From Tribonema minus (lineage: Eukaryota; Sar; Xanthophyceae; Tribonematales; Tribonemataceae): a stretch of 64,000 nt of DNA. Where the stretch lies: the NCBI GenBank assembly GCA_017506865.1, contig JAFCMP010000235.1, positions 248,001 to 312,000 on the forward strand, in the 5' to 3' direction. Positions 33,395 through 45,882 of this stretch are shown piece after piece; positions within the stretch are counted from its first letter, which is position 1, and each line of letters opens with the position of its first letter. The translations under genes and the position numbers were made by a program. The notes under the pieces were generated by a model. The model had not been told where the DNA came from, ran no database searches, and was given only the letters and a program-made list of their open reading frames with translations.

Positions 33395-36300
33395 CATCGC
33401 GAGGTCACGGGGGTCGAAGGGGCGTGCGGGGACGTCCGCAGCGGGCGGCGGCGCGAGCGAGACGGCGTCGAAGAACGGCACGGGGACGTTCGTCGTCGCG
33501 CGCACGCTCGCCAGCAGCACGAGCGCGCCCCACGCGAGCGTCGTGCCCAACCAGTAGGGCCGGCACAGAAAATCCAGGAGGCCTAAGGCGGCGAGAGACC
33601 CTGGAGTGGAGAAAGGGGGGGGGGGGGGGGGGGGGGGGGGGGAGGTCAAAGGTGGTGTTGTTCACTGAAGAAATATTTATAAACGTTCAGATGATTGCGT
33701 GCTGTTGCAACATGCACACCTATTGCATGCAGCATGCACTTGCGCCATGGCTGAACTGCACTGCAGTAAGCCTGCGGAGCACCCCCGCTGCACTTGGCTG
33801 CCACGCTGCGGCGAGGCGATTTCGGCGAGGGCGAGGGCGAGCAGCAGCACACAACGCGCACGTGTCACTGTCAATCATCACGTAGCATATGCATGAAGCC
33901 GCGGCGCGTCGCTCCTCTGATGCACAGCGAGACTTTGCCGACAAGTACGGCGAGCAGCTAGACGTTGGGCGCAACGCAAACAGCAGGCACTTGATTGCCT
34001 GCGAGCTGGCCAACGAGGCTCAATACTGCGCTACTGCGCGGCAGGATGATGCGGACAAAGACAGCCGCAAGCAGAAGCAGCGCTGCGCCAGGCGTGTGGG
34101 GAGCGGGGGCGCCTACCGCAAGTCGGAGTGCACACACACATTGCACCCCGATGTGCAGAGTAAGGAGGGAGGCGACTTGCCTGCGAGCACGCCACCAATG
34201 CTCGACACCGCGCCGGCGCGCCGCGAAACGATGTTGTTGATGAGGAGCACGATGATCAGCGCGGCGCGCACGGGGAGCGCAATGCCTGCAGCATGGTGCA
34301 TACAAGAGCAATGGCAGCACACGTAAGACATTGCAGCAGCGTGGGAATGAGCACTGCACTCCTGCGTAGGGCGTTGCCGATGCGTGAGACCAAGTCTCAG
34401 AGGAGGTGTTGGTCGCGACGGCCGCTTTCACAGTGCTAATGCATGCATGTACCACTGCCGTTCAGAGCAATCTACGGGGGGGGGGGGCGTGCGGTACGTT
34501 ATACGGCACAGCCAAACACATGAACAAGCGCTGATGTGTGGCGCCGTCACCCCATAATTGTCAAGTAAAGGCTCGCGGCCTGGCAAGCTTTGCAGTGCAA
34601 TCAGACCACCTGGGGTATTCACTATTAGGATGAATGATTTTTGTACCGAAGGCATGCTCACTACACAGGTCAGATGTTCCCCACTCGGCAGCCAGTTGCC
34701 TCACATGCACCCCTAAGAACCCCCCTGCACCGCACAGACGCATCTGATGCTAAATGGAAACAAATCAAGAGATCGTAGAGCTCTAGGTGATAAGGTGTGG
34801 TTAGCCGTCAAATTGAAGGCCTTGCACCCATAGCCGCGGCCGCCGCTGCTGCGGCATTTGGCCACGAGTAAATATAGTGCCACCATATCCACAGTAGTCG
34901 AGAAGACTTCAGTGCGCAAGCTTTCTAGCGTTCGAGGCATAGGTGTACATGGACAGAATTCAAAAGATCGTAGAGCTCTAGGTGACAAGGGGTGGTTTAA
35001 CTTTGCCGCAAGTGCCTTCCACCAACAACCTTCCACCAACAGCCGTGGTCACCACTGCTGCAGTCATTGCCCACAAGTCAAACAGTGCCATCGTCCATAT
35101 CAGCCGAGCGCTTGCGCACCTCCGGGCAGCACGTAGGGCGGCGCGCGCGGCTGCGCCGCGGCGAACGCCATCCACGCGATGACCACGCCGGTGCTGCCGA
35201 GGCACGGCGCGTCCAGCGCCGCGCGCACGCCGCGCGTGACCAGCTGGTGGTGCACCAGCAGGAACAGCACCTGAGCGGCGGCGCGACATTGAAGTGACAG
35301 CTGAGGTGGGCGACAGGGGTTGCGCTCCGCATTATTCAGGTGATGGGAGAGACACGGGAAGTGAAGAGCAACGGCGACGCTCATCACTGCGCCAGGCGCA
35401 GGCGCTGAGCGCTGACCTGACATTGCCGCGAGGGTCAAGGTCAGCGACAAGTTTGCGCTGCGCAGTATCCAGGTCATGGGAGAGTCACTACAAGTGTAGA
35501 ACAACGGCCAGGCGCCAGGCGCGGGCGCTGACAGCTGGCCTGACATTGCAGTGAGGGCCCAGACGAGCGCTGGGTTTGCACTCCGCATGATCAAGGAGCC
35601 CAGGTGATGGGAGAGTCGCGAAAATCGTAAAAACCGCAGCAATGCTCGTAACTGTGCCAGCCATGGGCGCTGAGCGCTGACCTCAACGCTGACCGTTAGT
35701 GGCGCAGGCAGGACAGTCCTTCATGCGCAATGTGGCACAAGCATGGCGCTAGCTCGGCTGGTAGCTAGTGCAACCAATGGCAATAGCTGCGCAGCCCGTC
35801 CCGTGCAGTTGCGAACTGAAGCTGGCAGTTTCCATCCTTGCACGCTCATGGAGCGTCAGAGGCAGTAGCACACACGCAGAGATGGTAGCGGTGACGGCAG
35901 CGCATGTGATCCTGTACATGCGTTGGAGGTTACTCAGAGAACGCCCGATGCTTGTGGAATGCTGCCAACAAACGACCATCTACGGGTGTTGCATTGCTCA
36001 ACACGTTGAGACAGGTGCCTGCTGCGTGTGTGTGCGTCATCAGGTGACAACAACTCATCAGGTGACAGCAACTCAGCATCAGCGTCCCGATGGGTAAGTG
36101 CAGCGAGGGTCAGCACCGGCTACATGCATTGTGTGAATCAAGAGCAAGCGCCATGATGGACTCGCAGCATTAGCGGCCACATGACCCGATGCTGCAGTGA
36201 GTGATTGGTGCAGAAAACAATCGTGGGGAGGGGAATGAGGCTGTCATTGAGATTGCGTCAGCGGACCAAGAACCATAGCGCAAAACCGGGACGAGGGCAC

Positions 36301-36574
36301 CGCGCGTGCGGTATAACACTGACCCGCGGCGCGCGTGCGACCGCACCTGCGACAGCACCAGGAAGACCGCGCTGCGCGCGAGGAACGCTGCGGGCCCCGC
36401 CGCAACCTCGCAGCGCCGCGCCGCCCACAGGCCGAGAACGTCGAGCAGCAGGTGCGGCGCGTGCGCGTGGCACGCCGCGGCGGCGAGGACGCGCCACGCC
36501 TCGCCTGCGAGGACGACGCTGCGGTAGGTGACGGCGACGGCGGCGGCGCCGCGGCGCCGCGAGTATACGTACAC
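33395..36574 (-). CDS. Multi-pass membrane protein, possibly NDC1-like nucleoporin (partial model)
   Basis: Four minus-strand exons are phase-consistent: 36574-36347, 35270-35120, 34285-34181 (GC donor, GCAG|GCAAGT) and 33600-33395 (GTAAGT donor). They encode hydrophobic helices: FLARSAVFLVLSQ-VLFLLVHH, STGVVIAWMAFAAAQP, LPVRAALIIVLLINNIV and RPYWLGTTLAWGALVLLASV. After the last helix comes a hydrophilic stretch (VPVPFFDAVSLAPPPA) and DPRDLAM. NDC1 ends its membrane domain in a similar way, with an aromatic/proline stretch followed by a DLMLLS-type motif, so an NDC1-like pore-membrane protein is my best guess. This rests on topology and one weak motif. Both ends of the gene are unresolved: the N-terminal exon(s) lie upstream of 36574 and the C-terminal domain lies below 33395. 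Confidence 0.4.
34756..34897 (+). repeat. Dispersed short repeat, copy b
   Basis: A diverged copy: GATCGTAGAGCTCTAGGTGA, AAGGTGTGGTTAGCCG, a replaced middle, and a 3' end at CATATCCACAGTAG. Confidence 0.75.
34952..35102 (+). repeat. Dispersed short repeat, copy c
   Basis: The best-preserved full-length copy, from CAGAATTCAAAAGATCGTAG to CAGTGCCATCGTCCATATC. It carries a small internal duplication of CTTCCACCAACA. It abuts the donor of the 35270-35120 exon. Confidence 0.8.
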
Positions 36575-37144
36575 CTGCAGTGGTGGTGTGTGCGTGAGCG
36601 GGTGCGTGAGGGGTGAGTGCAATGCGCGCTTGCGTGGGGCTTGGCGAGGGCACACATAGCCGAAACGGACAACCTGGCAATCGACTGCTGGCACCATGCA
36701 CCAACATTGAGAGAAGAGCGAAGTTGTCCATAGTTCTACTGGGCACAAGTTCATTTCAGCGCAATGGATCCGGTTAGAAGGTGGATCAACAATTTTGCTG
36801 TATGTAAGGTGCAGAGGATCGTCAACAACGGTTGGCGAGATGCCAAACCTGAGAGTATACGCGACTGGCAGCGTCATTTGCACTCACCGTCAACTGCAGC
36901 ATGCACAGCAAAAAAGTCACTGGCGCAATGGCGCCGGCTGCATCCTTCGCGTCTGGATGGCCGTCAGCATCTGGGGTGCCTGCAATCGGCTGCAGCACTG
37001 TAGGCTCACTGTGAAGCACCAGATCCACATCCACTGGCTGCATCGTCATCCTACGCGAGCTTGTTTTCACACAGCTTGCCACAACTTCAACTCTGTCCCT
37101 CCAAAGCGCGATCCAGAAAACCCTCACCGGTGATTGCTGGCAAG
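36575..37144. other. Region between divergent genes
   Basis: This must hold the 5' exon(s) of the minus-strand membrane protein and the promoter of the RRM gene. No TATA box or domain was recognised. Confidence 0.35.
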
Positions 37145-39121
37145 ATGGCGATGGCGGCTGAGAGGGAGACGCCCAGCGACACCTTATTCCTCGGGGGCCT
37201 GCCCCCTGACTCCGCCGTAGATGAGCTGGAGAGGATCTTTAGAACCTGCGCAGGCTTTGTCTCTTGCCGCCTGCGCAAAGACAAAAACAACAGGTGCCCC
37301 TCCTACACCACGCGTTGATCCCGTTGTCTAGACCCATATGTTTTACACACTAGAGTTGTTGACCCAACAGTGCCGTCACGACGTCTCCTGCAGGCTTGCC
37401 GCTTTCGGCAACTGCTACCCGTTTTGTTCAAGGCTGCCTCCACCAAGCTTGCTGTCGTGCTTATGTAAGATAGCTGTACATCGAGCGTCGGCAAGCCGAC
37501 AACTACGTCGGTCGCCAACTATGTGAAGTCGGTGGTACCCGGTTGATGACACACCGTGTAGTATAGCACCGCCGGAATCGCTCCCAGCCCATTACTACTC
37601 GGGCTTACTACCATGATTCCGCCTCCTCGTCGTGTTAGTAACTATGTTCCAACTGTCACACGTAGGCTACTTTCCTGCAGTGCGGCTTCTGGCCCTCACA
37701 CAGCAGCGCTGGTTGGAGGTCTCCGCTGCTGCCGTAGATTTGCGCCGTTGTCTGTCTGTAAACACCCAACACCTGCCTGACCTACAGCTGTTGTGCAGCA
37801 CACCACCATACACCGACAGAGTGCCTGCCAACCCACTCCGTCCCTCAACCAACACCTGCCTTCTCCCTCCCCCTCCCATCCCCCCCCCCCCTTTCCTTTG
37901 TCCTCCTGCCCCAACCTATTCCCTCCCGTCTCACTGCCACACCCCGCCGCCGCCGGTTACACCTGACCGACACCTACCAGTCAAGTGGGCTTTGCTCAGT
38001 TTGTGGATGAAAACACTGCTGGCAACGCGAAGCAGAGGTACAACCACTTTGACATGCGTGGGTACCCCATAGGTGAGCCAATGCAATGCCCTTCGCATGC
38101 TTCCTCCTGTTGTATTTCATAGTGCAGTGATGTTCGCCTTTTTGCAAATAAACGTCAATACATGATGTGAATGGTTGGTAAGCGCAGCGGCAGTGCGGAG
38201 AGAGCATGGCATCCTGCAGGCAGCTGGCAGCACCTCTGGACATGGGCATCAAATTGTTGCGGTGACTACATGGTCTTATTCTATTAGACTTCCAAAACGA
38301 CGTTGATGTTCGCAGCCGCTCAGCGCCTTTGCAGTTTATCAAGTACCAAATGTGATGTAGAGGTATTCTTTCATGTATAGAAGAGCTCAGAATGAACTGT
38401 TTACAGGCACTATTTGCACATCACATTCACGGACAATAGCTGACCGCTGCATGCAGCCTATGTATACTGACGGCCTCAGAAAGCCCCACATGTACATTAT
38501 GTCATCCCACTCGCCTGAATTTTGGAGCCTCAATGTCGTCGTCTGTTCCGCGCATCCCCCGTAGGCTGACAGCCGCATTCAACCGCACATATATAGACAG
38601 TCTTGACAAAATCGAAATGCCCTGCGTATGCGCAATGTCATCCGACACTTCTAGATTTCAGAGCCTCAATGTCGTGATCTTACAATACTGCTCATGTAGT
38701 GCGCACTGCCCAGGTTGACAGCTGCATGCAGCTGATGTATTACTGACAGCCTCAGAACAGCCCCACGTATACTTTATGTCATCTGACACGACTGAATTTT
38801 AGAGCCTCAACGTCGTCGTCTGTTCCGCGCACGCCCCATAGGCTGACAGCCGCGTTCAGGCGCATATATACTGACACAACCACATAACAGATGTCGGAAT
38901 GCGAGATGCCCGTCGTATACACAATGTCAAACACAAAGTGTCATCCGACACGCTTGATATCGAGAGCCTCAACGCCGTCACTTGTCTCGCGCGCGCAGAG
39001 GTGCTGTTCGCGCGCTCGAGCTCCCGCAAGCGCTCGCGCGAGGAGGGCCTGCCCCCCACGCACCCCGCCTTCATGAATCCCCTCCCCGTTGCGGGCCAGC
39101 GACACTCCCCCTCCCTCTCCC

Positions 39122-39168
<47 letters not shown>

Positions 39169-40209
39169 GGCATGGGGGGGCCGGGCATGGGGATGCCCAT
39201 GGGGGGGCACATGGGGGGCGGGATGATGATGGGGGGCCCCGGGGGGGGGATGATGGGGGGGGGCGGCGGGGGGGGGATGATGGCGGGGGCCCCCGCGCCG
39301 ACGGGCCCTATGGGGCTCCCCCTGCAGCTCCCCCCCGATGCGTCGTCGACGCTGTACGTGGAGGGCATACCGAAGGACGCGAGCGAGCGCGAGGTCGCGC
39401 ACATCTTCCGGCCGTTTCCGGGTGCGTCACCAGTTAATGTTGAGAAATTTGGTTCTATAGATATATATCAGCAAATCATGAGAAATTTGGTTCTGTATAT
39501 ATTTTTTCGGGAATGCAGTTGGCGAGAGGCAAAGTGCATTCAATGTGCAGCGCTCGCGAGGTCGCACACGTGTTCCGGCCGTTTCCGGGTGCGTCACTGA
39601 TTGATGTTGAGAAATTTGGTTCTGTGGAAACGATCTAAAAAAATCGTCGAGCTCTAGGTGACGAGGAGTGGTTGGCCGCAAGTGCCTTCCACCGATGACC
39701 GTGGTCGATGCTGCTGCAGTCATTGGCCGTGCGGCAAATACATTTTGGGAATGCTGTTGGCAAGAGGCAGTAATGCGTTTGCTGTGCATTTCTGATCTAT
39801 CTTGCTGCACCTCGTCATGTTCTCAGACATGTTTCTGATTCATTTCCGCCACAAATGCATGAGAAACGGTAAACAGAGCAGCTTTGACATTTCACATCCA
39901 TTTTCTCAAGGCCATTTTGCCCCCAACTGCATCTCCTCAGGGTACCAGTCGCTACGCATACGCCACAAGGAGTCGGCGCGCGGCGACGGCGCGCAGCGCG
40001 CCATGTGCTTCGTCGAGTTTGACAACGCGTACCAGGCGAGCGTCGCCAAGATCGCGTGCGGCGACTACCAGATAGACCGCACGGACCCGCAGGCGGGCAC
40101 GCTCATCGTTCACTACGCGCGCGGGCGCCGCGGCACTGGCGGCGGCGGCGGCGGCGGCGGCCACATGCCGCCGCTGCACGGCGACGAGCACGCGTGGGAC
40201 CGGCGGTGA
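37145..40209 (+). CDS. RNA-binding protein with two RRMs (plant NSR / RBPMS type)
   Basis: Four exons (37145-37293, 37981-38072, 38999-39421, 39941-40209) join in phase to give 310 residues. RRM1 (about residues 13-80) has RNP2 TLFLGGLP and the RNP1-like core GFAQFVDENTA, split by an intron. A linker (about 81-190) carries a basic RKRSREE patch and a long Gly/Met-rich run. RRM2 (about 196-280) has RNP2 TLYVEGIP, then SEREVAHIFRPFPG, and RNP1-like AMCFVEFDNAYQASVA, followed by a Gly tail. The combination TLYVEG..REVAHIFRPF..G is characteristic of plant nuclear-speckle RNA-binding proteins and related RBPMS/couch-potato RRMs, so a nuclear or cytoplasmic role in splicing or mRNA fate is likely. 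The start was chosen because the RRM begins 12 residues later and the ATG lies in AAGATGGCG. The stop is TGA. Confidence 0.85.
38440..38998 (+). repeat. Tandem array of an intron/acceptor unit, about 4 copies
   Basis: A unit of about 125-175 bp with GAGCCTCAATGTCGTCGTCT, then (TC)GCGCA.., AGGCTGACAGC.GC and ATATATA.TGACA. Copies begin near 38525, 38660, 38803 and 38967. The last copy supplies the real acceptor (GCGCGCAG, exon 38999). Confidence 0.85.
39385..39620 (+). repeat. Duplicated RRM2 exon edge with donor
   Basis: GCGAGGTCGCGCACATCTTC and CGGCCGTTTCCGG|GTGCGTCAC (real, ending 39421) is copied at about 39550-39600 together with GAGAAATTTGGTTCT from the intron. The latter motif occurs three times (39442, 39480, 39609). 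Confidence 0.85.
39626..39735 (+). repeat. Dispersed short repeat, copy d
   Basis: GGAAACGATC, ATCGTCGAGCTCTAGGTGAC, GGCCGCAAGTGCCTTCCACC and CTGCTGCAGTCATTGGCC. Truncated at its 3' end; intronic in the RRM gene. Confidence 0.75.
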
Positions 40210-40460
40210 GGCGGCGACAGCGATGCTCAGTGCGGCACGGCGCGGAGCAGCTGGGTAACTGGCTAGGAGCCGCTCTCCTGGGGTGTGTGCAGTTGGGGGA
40301 GAGTCGACTGTTGTAACTGCTGGCTGCGGTGAGGCGGCGACGGCAGTGCTCAGCGGAACGGCGTGGAGCAGCTGCGTAGCTACGGGGATACGCAAGGAGC
40401 TTTTTCTGTGTTGTGCAGTTGGGGGAGAGTCAACTGTTGCGGCTGCTGGCTGCCGGCGCG
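40203..40460 (+). repeat. Tandem duplication overlapping the RRM gene 3' end
   Basis: A unit of about 123 bp starting at the stop codon (GTGAGGCGGCGAC, GGAGCAGCTG, GTGCAGTTGGGGGAGAGTC, ACTGCTGGCTGC) occurs twice, at 40206 and about 40329. Confidence 0.85.
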
Positions 40461-41678
40461 GAAAAGGAGGGGGCAGGGGTGCTGAAGGCCACACGCGCAA
40501 TGTAGTTGGGGGAGGGGTTGGGGGGGGGGGGTCACGTGAAGCAGAGCTGCAGGGGCTATGCGGGTTTGCTGGTGCTCAGAAAAAAGGGGGGGGGGGGAGG
40601 ACTACAGCCCGCGAGGGGGGGGCGGGGGCCATCACAGCCTGCAGAGGCGCGCTTTGTTGACGACGCGTTAGTAGTGAGTCAGGGTCAGAGTCAGGACGAC
40701 TCTCCTTCATGTGCGTCTGGATGGGCGCTGTGTGCGGCCACGTCTGCTGCTGCACGGCTGGCGCGGCGCCGCTGCCGCGAACGCGTGTCGCAGCTGCTGC
40801 AGCCTGCGGCACGCGCTGTCGATGTTGCAAAGAGGAGGGGAGTTTGAGCATTGAGCGTCAAGCGCTTGCTCCGCTGGTAGGCGCGACTCGCACACAGCAA
40901 ACCGCCATTGTCTTGCACACGTCGCCGCCGATGCAGGTCTCCCTCTGTGTGTATTTGTGATTGCGGACGTATGCTCAATACGCTTGTCGCTGCGCGCTGT
41001 GCGGTCGCCTCTTGCCGTCCATCTGATCGATCAAGTACATTGCCGCAGATGAGTTTGCTTCATGTGTTCTCTGTGATGTCTGTGGCAACTGTCGAGTGCA
41101 GGGTGCCTATACTGCCCGCAAATGCTTTCCATGGACACCGCGGTTCTACCTGTTTAACCTCTGACGACGACACGCCATGCTGGCTGGGCTGGTCGTGACC
41201 CATGTAACAGACTCCAACTGGGGGTGATGATTTCAATGACATGACTTTGATGGTGCACAGTCACCACAGGTTCCTGCAGCACGCTTTGGCGCCCAAAAGA
41301 GCTGCACCATGTCACTTGAGAAGGTCAAGTACTACTGTAGTGACAAGTTTTGCATGATCGGGCAACCTTGGTTGTGATTGGCTGTAGGCAGTTGGTGGTA
41401 ATGTAGATGGGGGGGGGAGGAGGTGTGCGAGTGAGACTTGTCAGGGCATGAGTGCTGCATCGCGTGCGCAATCCCGCATTGATGGGCTCTTTCAAGCCCT
41501 AAATGGACACAACAAAAAATTGCTAGTGACTCTGTCTGGTATTTGAGGGCACATCTCAGGGGCCGGCTGTTTGGCGGGCGCGCGCTGCCAAAACGCAGCA
41601 GCGAGCAGCTCAAAGCGTACCATGCGCATCGCGCTGCAAGCAGGCCCTCCACAGCGCACCCTCCGCAACACACCACAC
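40461..41678. other. Interval between convergent genes
   Basis: No gene seen. It contains G-tracts (40519, 40587, 40615, 41410) and otherwise unremarkable sequence. Confidence 0.45.
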
Positions 41679-44600
41679 CTACTGTCTTTGCGCATCTGCG
41701 GTGATCCACGTCGAAGACGGAATCTCAAACCGCAGCAGCGCCGCACCATCCCTGGTACCGCTGCTGCTGCGGACTTGCTCCTGCTGCTGCTGCTGCCGCT
41801 GCTGCAGTAGCTGCTGCGGCGGCGGCGGCGGCGCAGACTGCGGAGCGCTGCTTTCCTTCAGCACGCGCAGCACCCACGAGAGCAGCTGCGCGGCGGGGCG
41901 GCAGCGGCGCAGCAGCGCGTCCTCGTCGAACGCGGCCGCGACGACCATCTCGCGTGCCGCGGCGCACCTGCGCGCAGCAGCAGCAGCAGCACTCAACTTG
42001 TGAGCACACAGCAGCACACACGTTTGCTGTAGAATTTAAATGCACAATGGCGGACCTCAAGAGCACGCATGCGCAGCAGCGTGCGCGCTTTAGTCGCTCT
42101 CGGATGGGCGGGCTAGCTGCGCTGCGTGGCGGTGCCTGCAGGATGACTGACGCAAAGCAACATGATTGAACACCCTCCTGAGCGCTGACCATGCATGCAT
42201 GGTACATGCTGCGCACCAGCAGCAGTCGCTGTGCTGTTCAGAACTGTTGAAGAACACCATCCCTGCTATTTCAGTGCATCTCGCTGTGTCAAGTGAGCAT
42301 GGACGCACTCTCGCATGTCAACGGTGATGTGCAACAAGACTTCAGCACGCATTTGCAGAGGGCATGGCCGAGGCGCAAACTCAACACCTGATCCTGCAGC
42401 GCGGGTGTACCAAATCACTGCTCCACCATATTTATGCGTTCATCACGTAGGTGAACTCAGACTTGCAAGCTCAACTTCAAAACGCGCCTTGCAGCGGCAC
42501 GACCGAGCACTACTGTAGCACCACCCGCCTCTGCAGCGTGTGCGCGCCAAAGCGCTGCTCCACCAGAACTGACACCTGTGAGTTCAACTTCAAGCGCCCC
42601 TCTGCGGAAACGCGACCAACCGCTGCCTCGCCTCTGCAGCGTGTGCGCGCCGAAGCGCTGCTCCGCCATGCACGCGCGCAGCAGTGCGTTCTACCATGTA
42701 GGTGAACTTAGACCTGCAAGGTCAACTCAGAAGCGTCTTTGCAATGACTGAAGCGCACAACATACCACACCTACCTCTGCAGCGTGTGCGCGCCAAAGTG
42801 CTGCTCCACCATCTCAGCACGAGCAGCGTACGTGTATCATGTAGGTGAACTTAGACCTCCGTCAACTTCAAAGCGCCATCCTTTGCGGAGGCGCGACCGA
42901 TGCGCACTACCACCGCCACCCACCTCTGCAGCGTGTGCGCGTCGAGGCGCTGCTCCGCCATAACTTACACTCGCAAGTTCAACTTCAAGCGCCCCTTTGC
43001 GGAGGCGCCACCGACCGCCACCTCACATCTGCAGCGTGTGCGCGCCGACGCACTGTGCCGCCATGCACGCGAGCAGCAGTGCATTTTTCTATGTAGGTGA
43101 ACTTAGACTTTCAAGTTGAACTTCAAAGCGCTCCTTTGCGGTGGCACGCCCGAGTACGGCTGTTTCACCACCCACCTCTGCCAAGGTCAACTTGAAGCGC
43201 CTTTTCAACGACCGGCGCACACAACACATGTACCAACGCCCACCTCTGCAGCGTGTGCGTGCCGAAGCGCTGCTCTGCCATCTCACTGGCAGCACGAGCA
43301 GCGTGCGTGTAGCATGTAGGTGAGCTTATACCTGCAAGCTCAACTTCATAGCGCCCCTTTGCAGCGGCACGACCGAGCACTACTGCACCAACACCTACCT
43401 CTGCAGCGTGTGCGCGCCAAAGCGCTGCTCCGCCATGCGCGCGCGCAGCCCGCGCAGCTCACGCAGCGCGCCGCACGCGTCCGCCCAGCCCAGCGCCAGC
43501 GCCGCGCGCGGCCCCGCCAGCAGGCACGTCGCGCACTGCACCGCCGACAGCGCGTCCTGCCGCAGCGCGCCCGGCGGCAGCGCGCGCATTTCCGCGACCT
43601 GAGGGGTGCGCGTGAGGCGCCAGGGGGGGTTGAGACGGCAGCTCCACTGAATGATTTTGTGCGGCAAGAGCGGGGTGTATGGGGGGGGGGGCGGGGGGCG
43701 ACCTGGAGCATTGGTGGTCCAGCTAGTCAGCGAAATTTCAGCGCCGACAGCGCGCCCTGCCGCAGCGTGCCCGGCGGCAGCGCGCGTATCGCCGCGACGT
43801 GGTGGCGTGTGAGGTGCTGTGTGCGCGCGCGTACGGCAGTTGACGATGGCAGCTCTGCTGAGAGCTCATGCGGTACTTGTGCAACGAGTACGCACGCAGG
43901 TCGTGCACGCAGATGCCGGCGTCCATGGTGTTGAGCACTTCCGCCTCATGCGCCGTTTGATGCGCAGTCCTGCGGCAAGCCTCTCTGGTCATGAGGCTCT
44001 TGTGATGCTTTCCAGGTGCCGCACAGCGGAGAACGCTGCATTGTCGGCGGCAGCGGCGGCGGCGCACGCAACGACTTCAAGGCACATCTGCCCGAACGGC
44101 ACTGGATGGTGCAACTGGAAGATGCAAGGTCGATGCAAGGTCTGCGCACGCGCTAGTAGTGTGCAGAGTTGGGTGCAGTTCTTCCACATCCGATGCGCGG
44201 AGGCGCCGCGCGCTGAGAGGCCGCTGGTGCAGCAAGGCATCGGGCGTCAAGCCTGTGCGCGCCACGTGTCTTGGCGGCTCTGATGAGCACTGCTGCTCGC
44301 TATTGAGTGCAAGCGTCATACCAGCAAAGGGCCGCGTGAGGCGCTTTGCGGCAGTAGCGCACGGCGCCCCAACAGGTGTGCCAGCGCTCAAAACAACAAT
44401 GATGTTGCGGCAGTGCATAGGGCCACCGTACTGCATCGTTTGAACATTTCCTCACATGCATAAATGGTAAACAATATTGAGAGCGGTGCATTACCTCCGT
44501 GGGCAGCAGATCGGGCGCGGCGACGCGGAACGTCACCTCCGGCGCGGGGACCCCCTCGTCCCCCCACATGCCCCCCCACTCCCCCCCCGTCGCTCCGAAC

Positions 44601-45840
44601 GAGCCGCTGGCCGCAGTGTCCTTGTCCTGCTCCTGCTGCTGCTGCTGCTGCTGCCGCTGTCGATGCCGCAGCTCGGTCTTGACGAGTGATCGCACAGCAG
44701 TCGGCGGCGCGCGCCGGCCGCACGTCGCCGCCAGCGTGTGCGGCGCCGCCTGCGCCGCTGCCGCCGCCGCCGCCGATGACCAGCCAGCGCTGCCGCCGCT
44801 GCTCTGCGAGCTGCAGCCTAAGACGCTGGTCGCTGCTGTGAGGGACGGCAGGCAGTGGTTGGAGCGCTGCCCCGGCGGCGGGAGGGGTTGCCTGCCGGCA
44901 AGGAAATGGTTTACCTGCTCGCGCAGGTGGCAGGCAGCGCGGAAGGCACGAGGCGTCGTTGTCCAGGACGAGGAGGAGGGGTGCGGGTGCGCTCAATGGC
45001 AATGCGCGAGTGTCTGCCTAGAGAGAGGCGGCTGGCTGCGTTTGGGCAGCTGCCGGGGGGTGCTCCCAAGGCCGCCGCGCACAGCTTGCCTGCCGGATGC
45101 ATCCGCTGCAGTGCCGCGAGAGACGGCACGAGCTGCATCACGAGGGACAGAAGGCGCGCTGCTCACAGGCGTCAAACTTCAACTGGGTCGTGTGAGAAGA
45201 CTCGCCACTGGGCGCAATGACAGGTCCGCCTCCAGAGTCGCTGACCGAGGGTAGCGCCCAGCTTCTAGCCTGTTGTTAATCCATTAGATCATTGCGCGTC
45301 GCAGCACTGTACGACTCGACTTCAAGAGTGATTGGCGTCAGCAGACACACGCAGCACCCCAGGGATGCCAAGCTTCAGCCACGCCATGTCACACTAGGGC
45401 CAGGTGTAGTGCAAAGGCAGAACTCGAAGTGAAGGGCAGAACCGGTGCGCAGTCTGGCGCTGCTCGCGTCGTCCTAAAGCAACATTCACGCCGCCCAATT
45501 AACAGTCACAGCAACGAAGAGCTGCAGAGCTACGCACGAACCACACCGCCGTCTCACCTGGCCCCGCTTCTGCCGCACGCGCTGCGGCATGCGCACTGTG
45601 TCCGGGGACAGCAGCACGAGCCCCTCCTTTCTCCCCCGTGCCCCCGCCTCCTGTGTCAGTGGATGGCTGTGTGGTCGCTCCCCCCTGATACCCTCCCCCC
45701 TCTCCGCCCCCCAGAAAGCCCCCCCCCCGCCGTCCGGCTCCACGGGCCCGAGCGGCGTCACGTCCGGAATGGAGAAATCCAGCGGCGGCGTGCACGTAGA
45801 CAGGCTGAGCCACTCGTGGTCGAACGCGCCTGGCTCCTTG

Positions 45841-45882
<42 letters not shown>

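Noticed and set aside
35735-35825. tRNA suggested by TAGCTCGGCTGGTAGCTAG
   Set aside because: Looks like a D-arm, but there is no T-arm consensus or closing acceptor stem.
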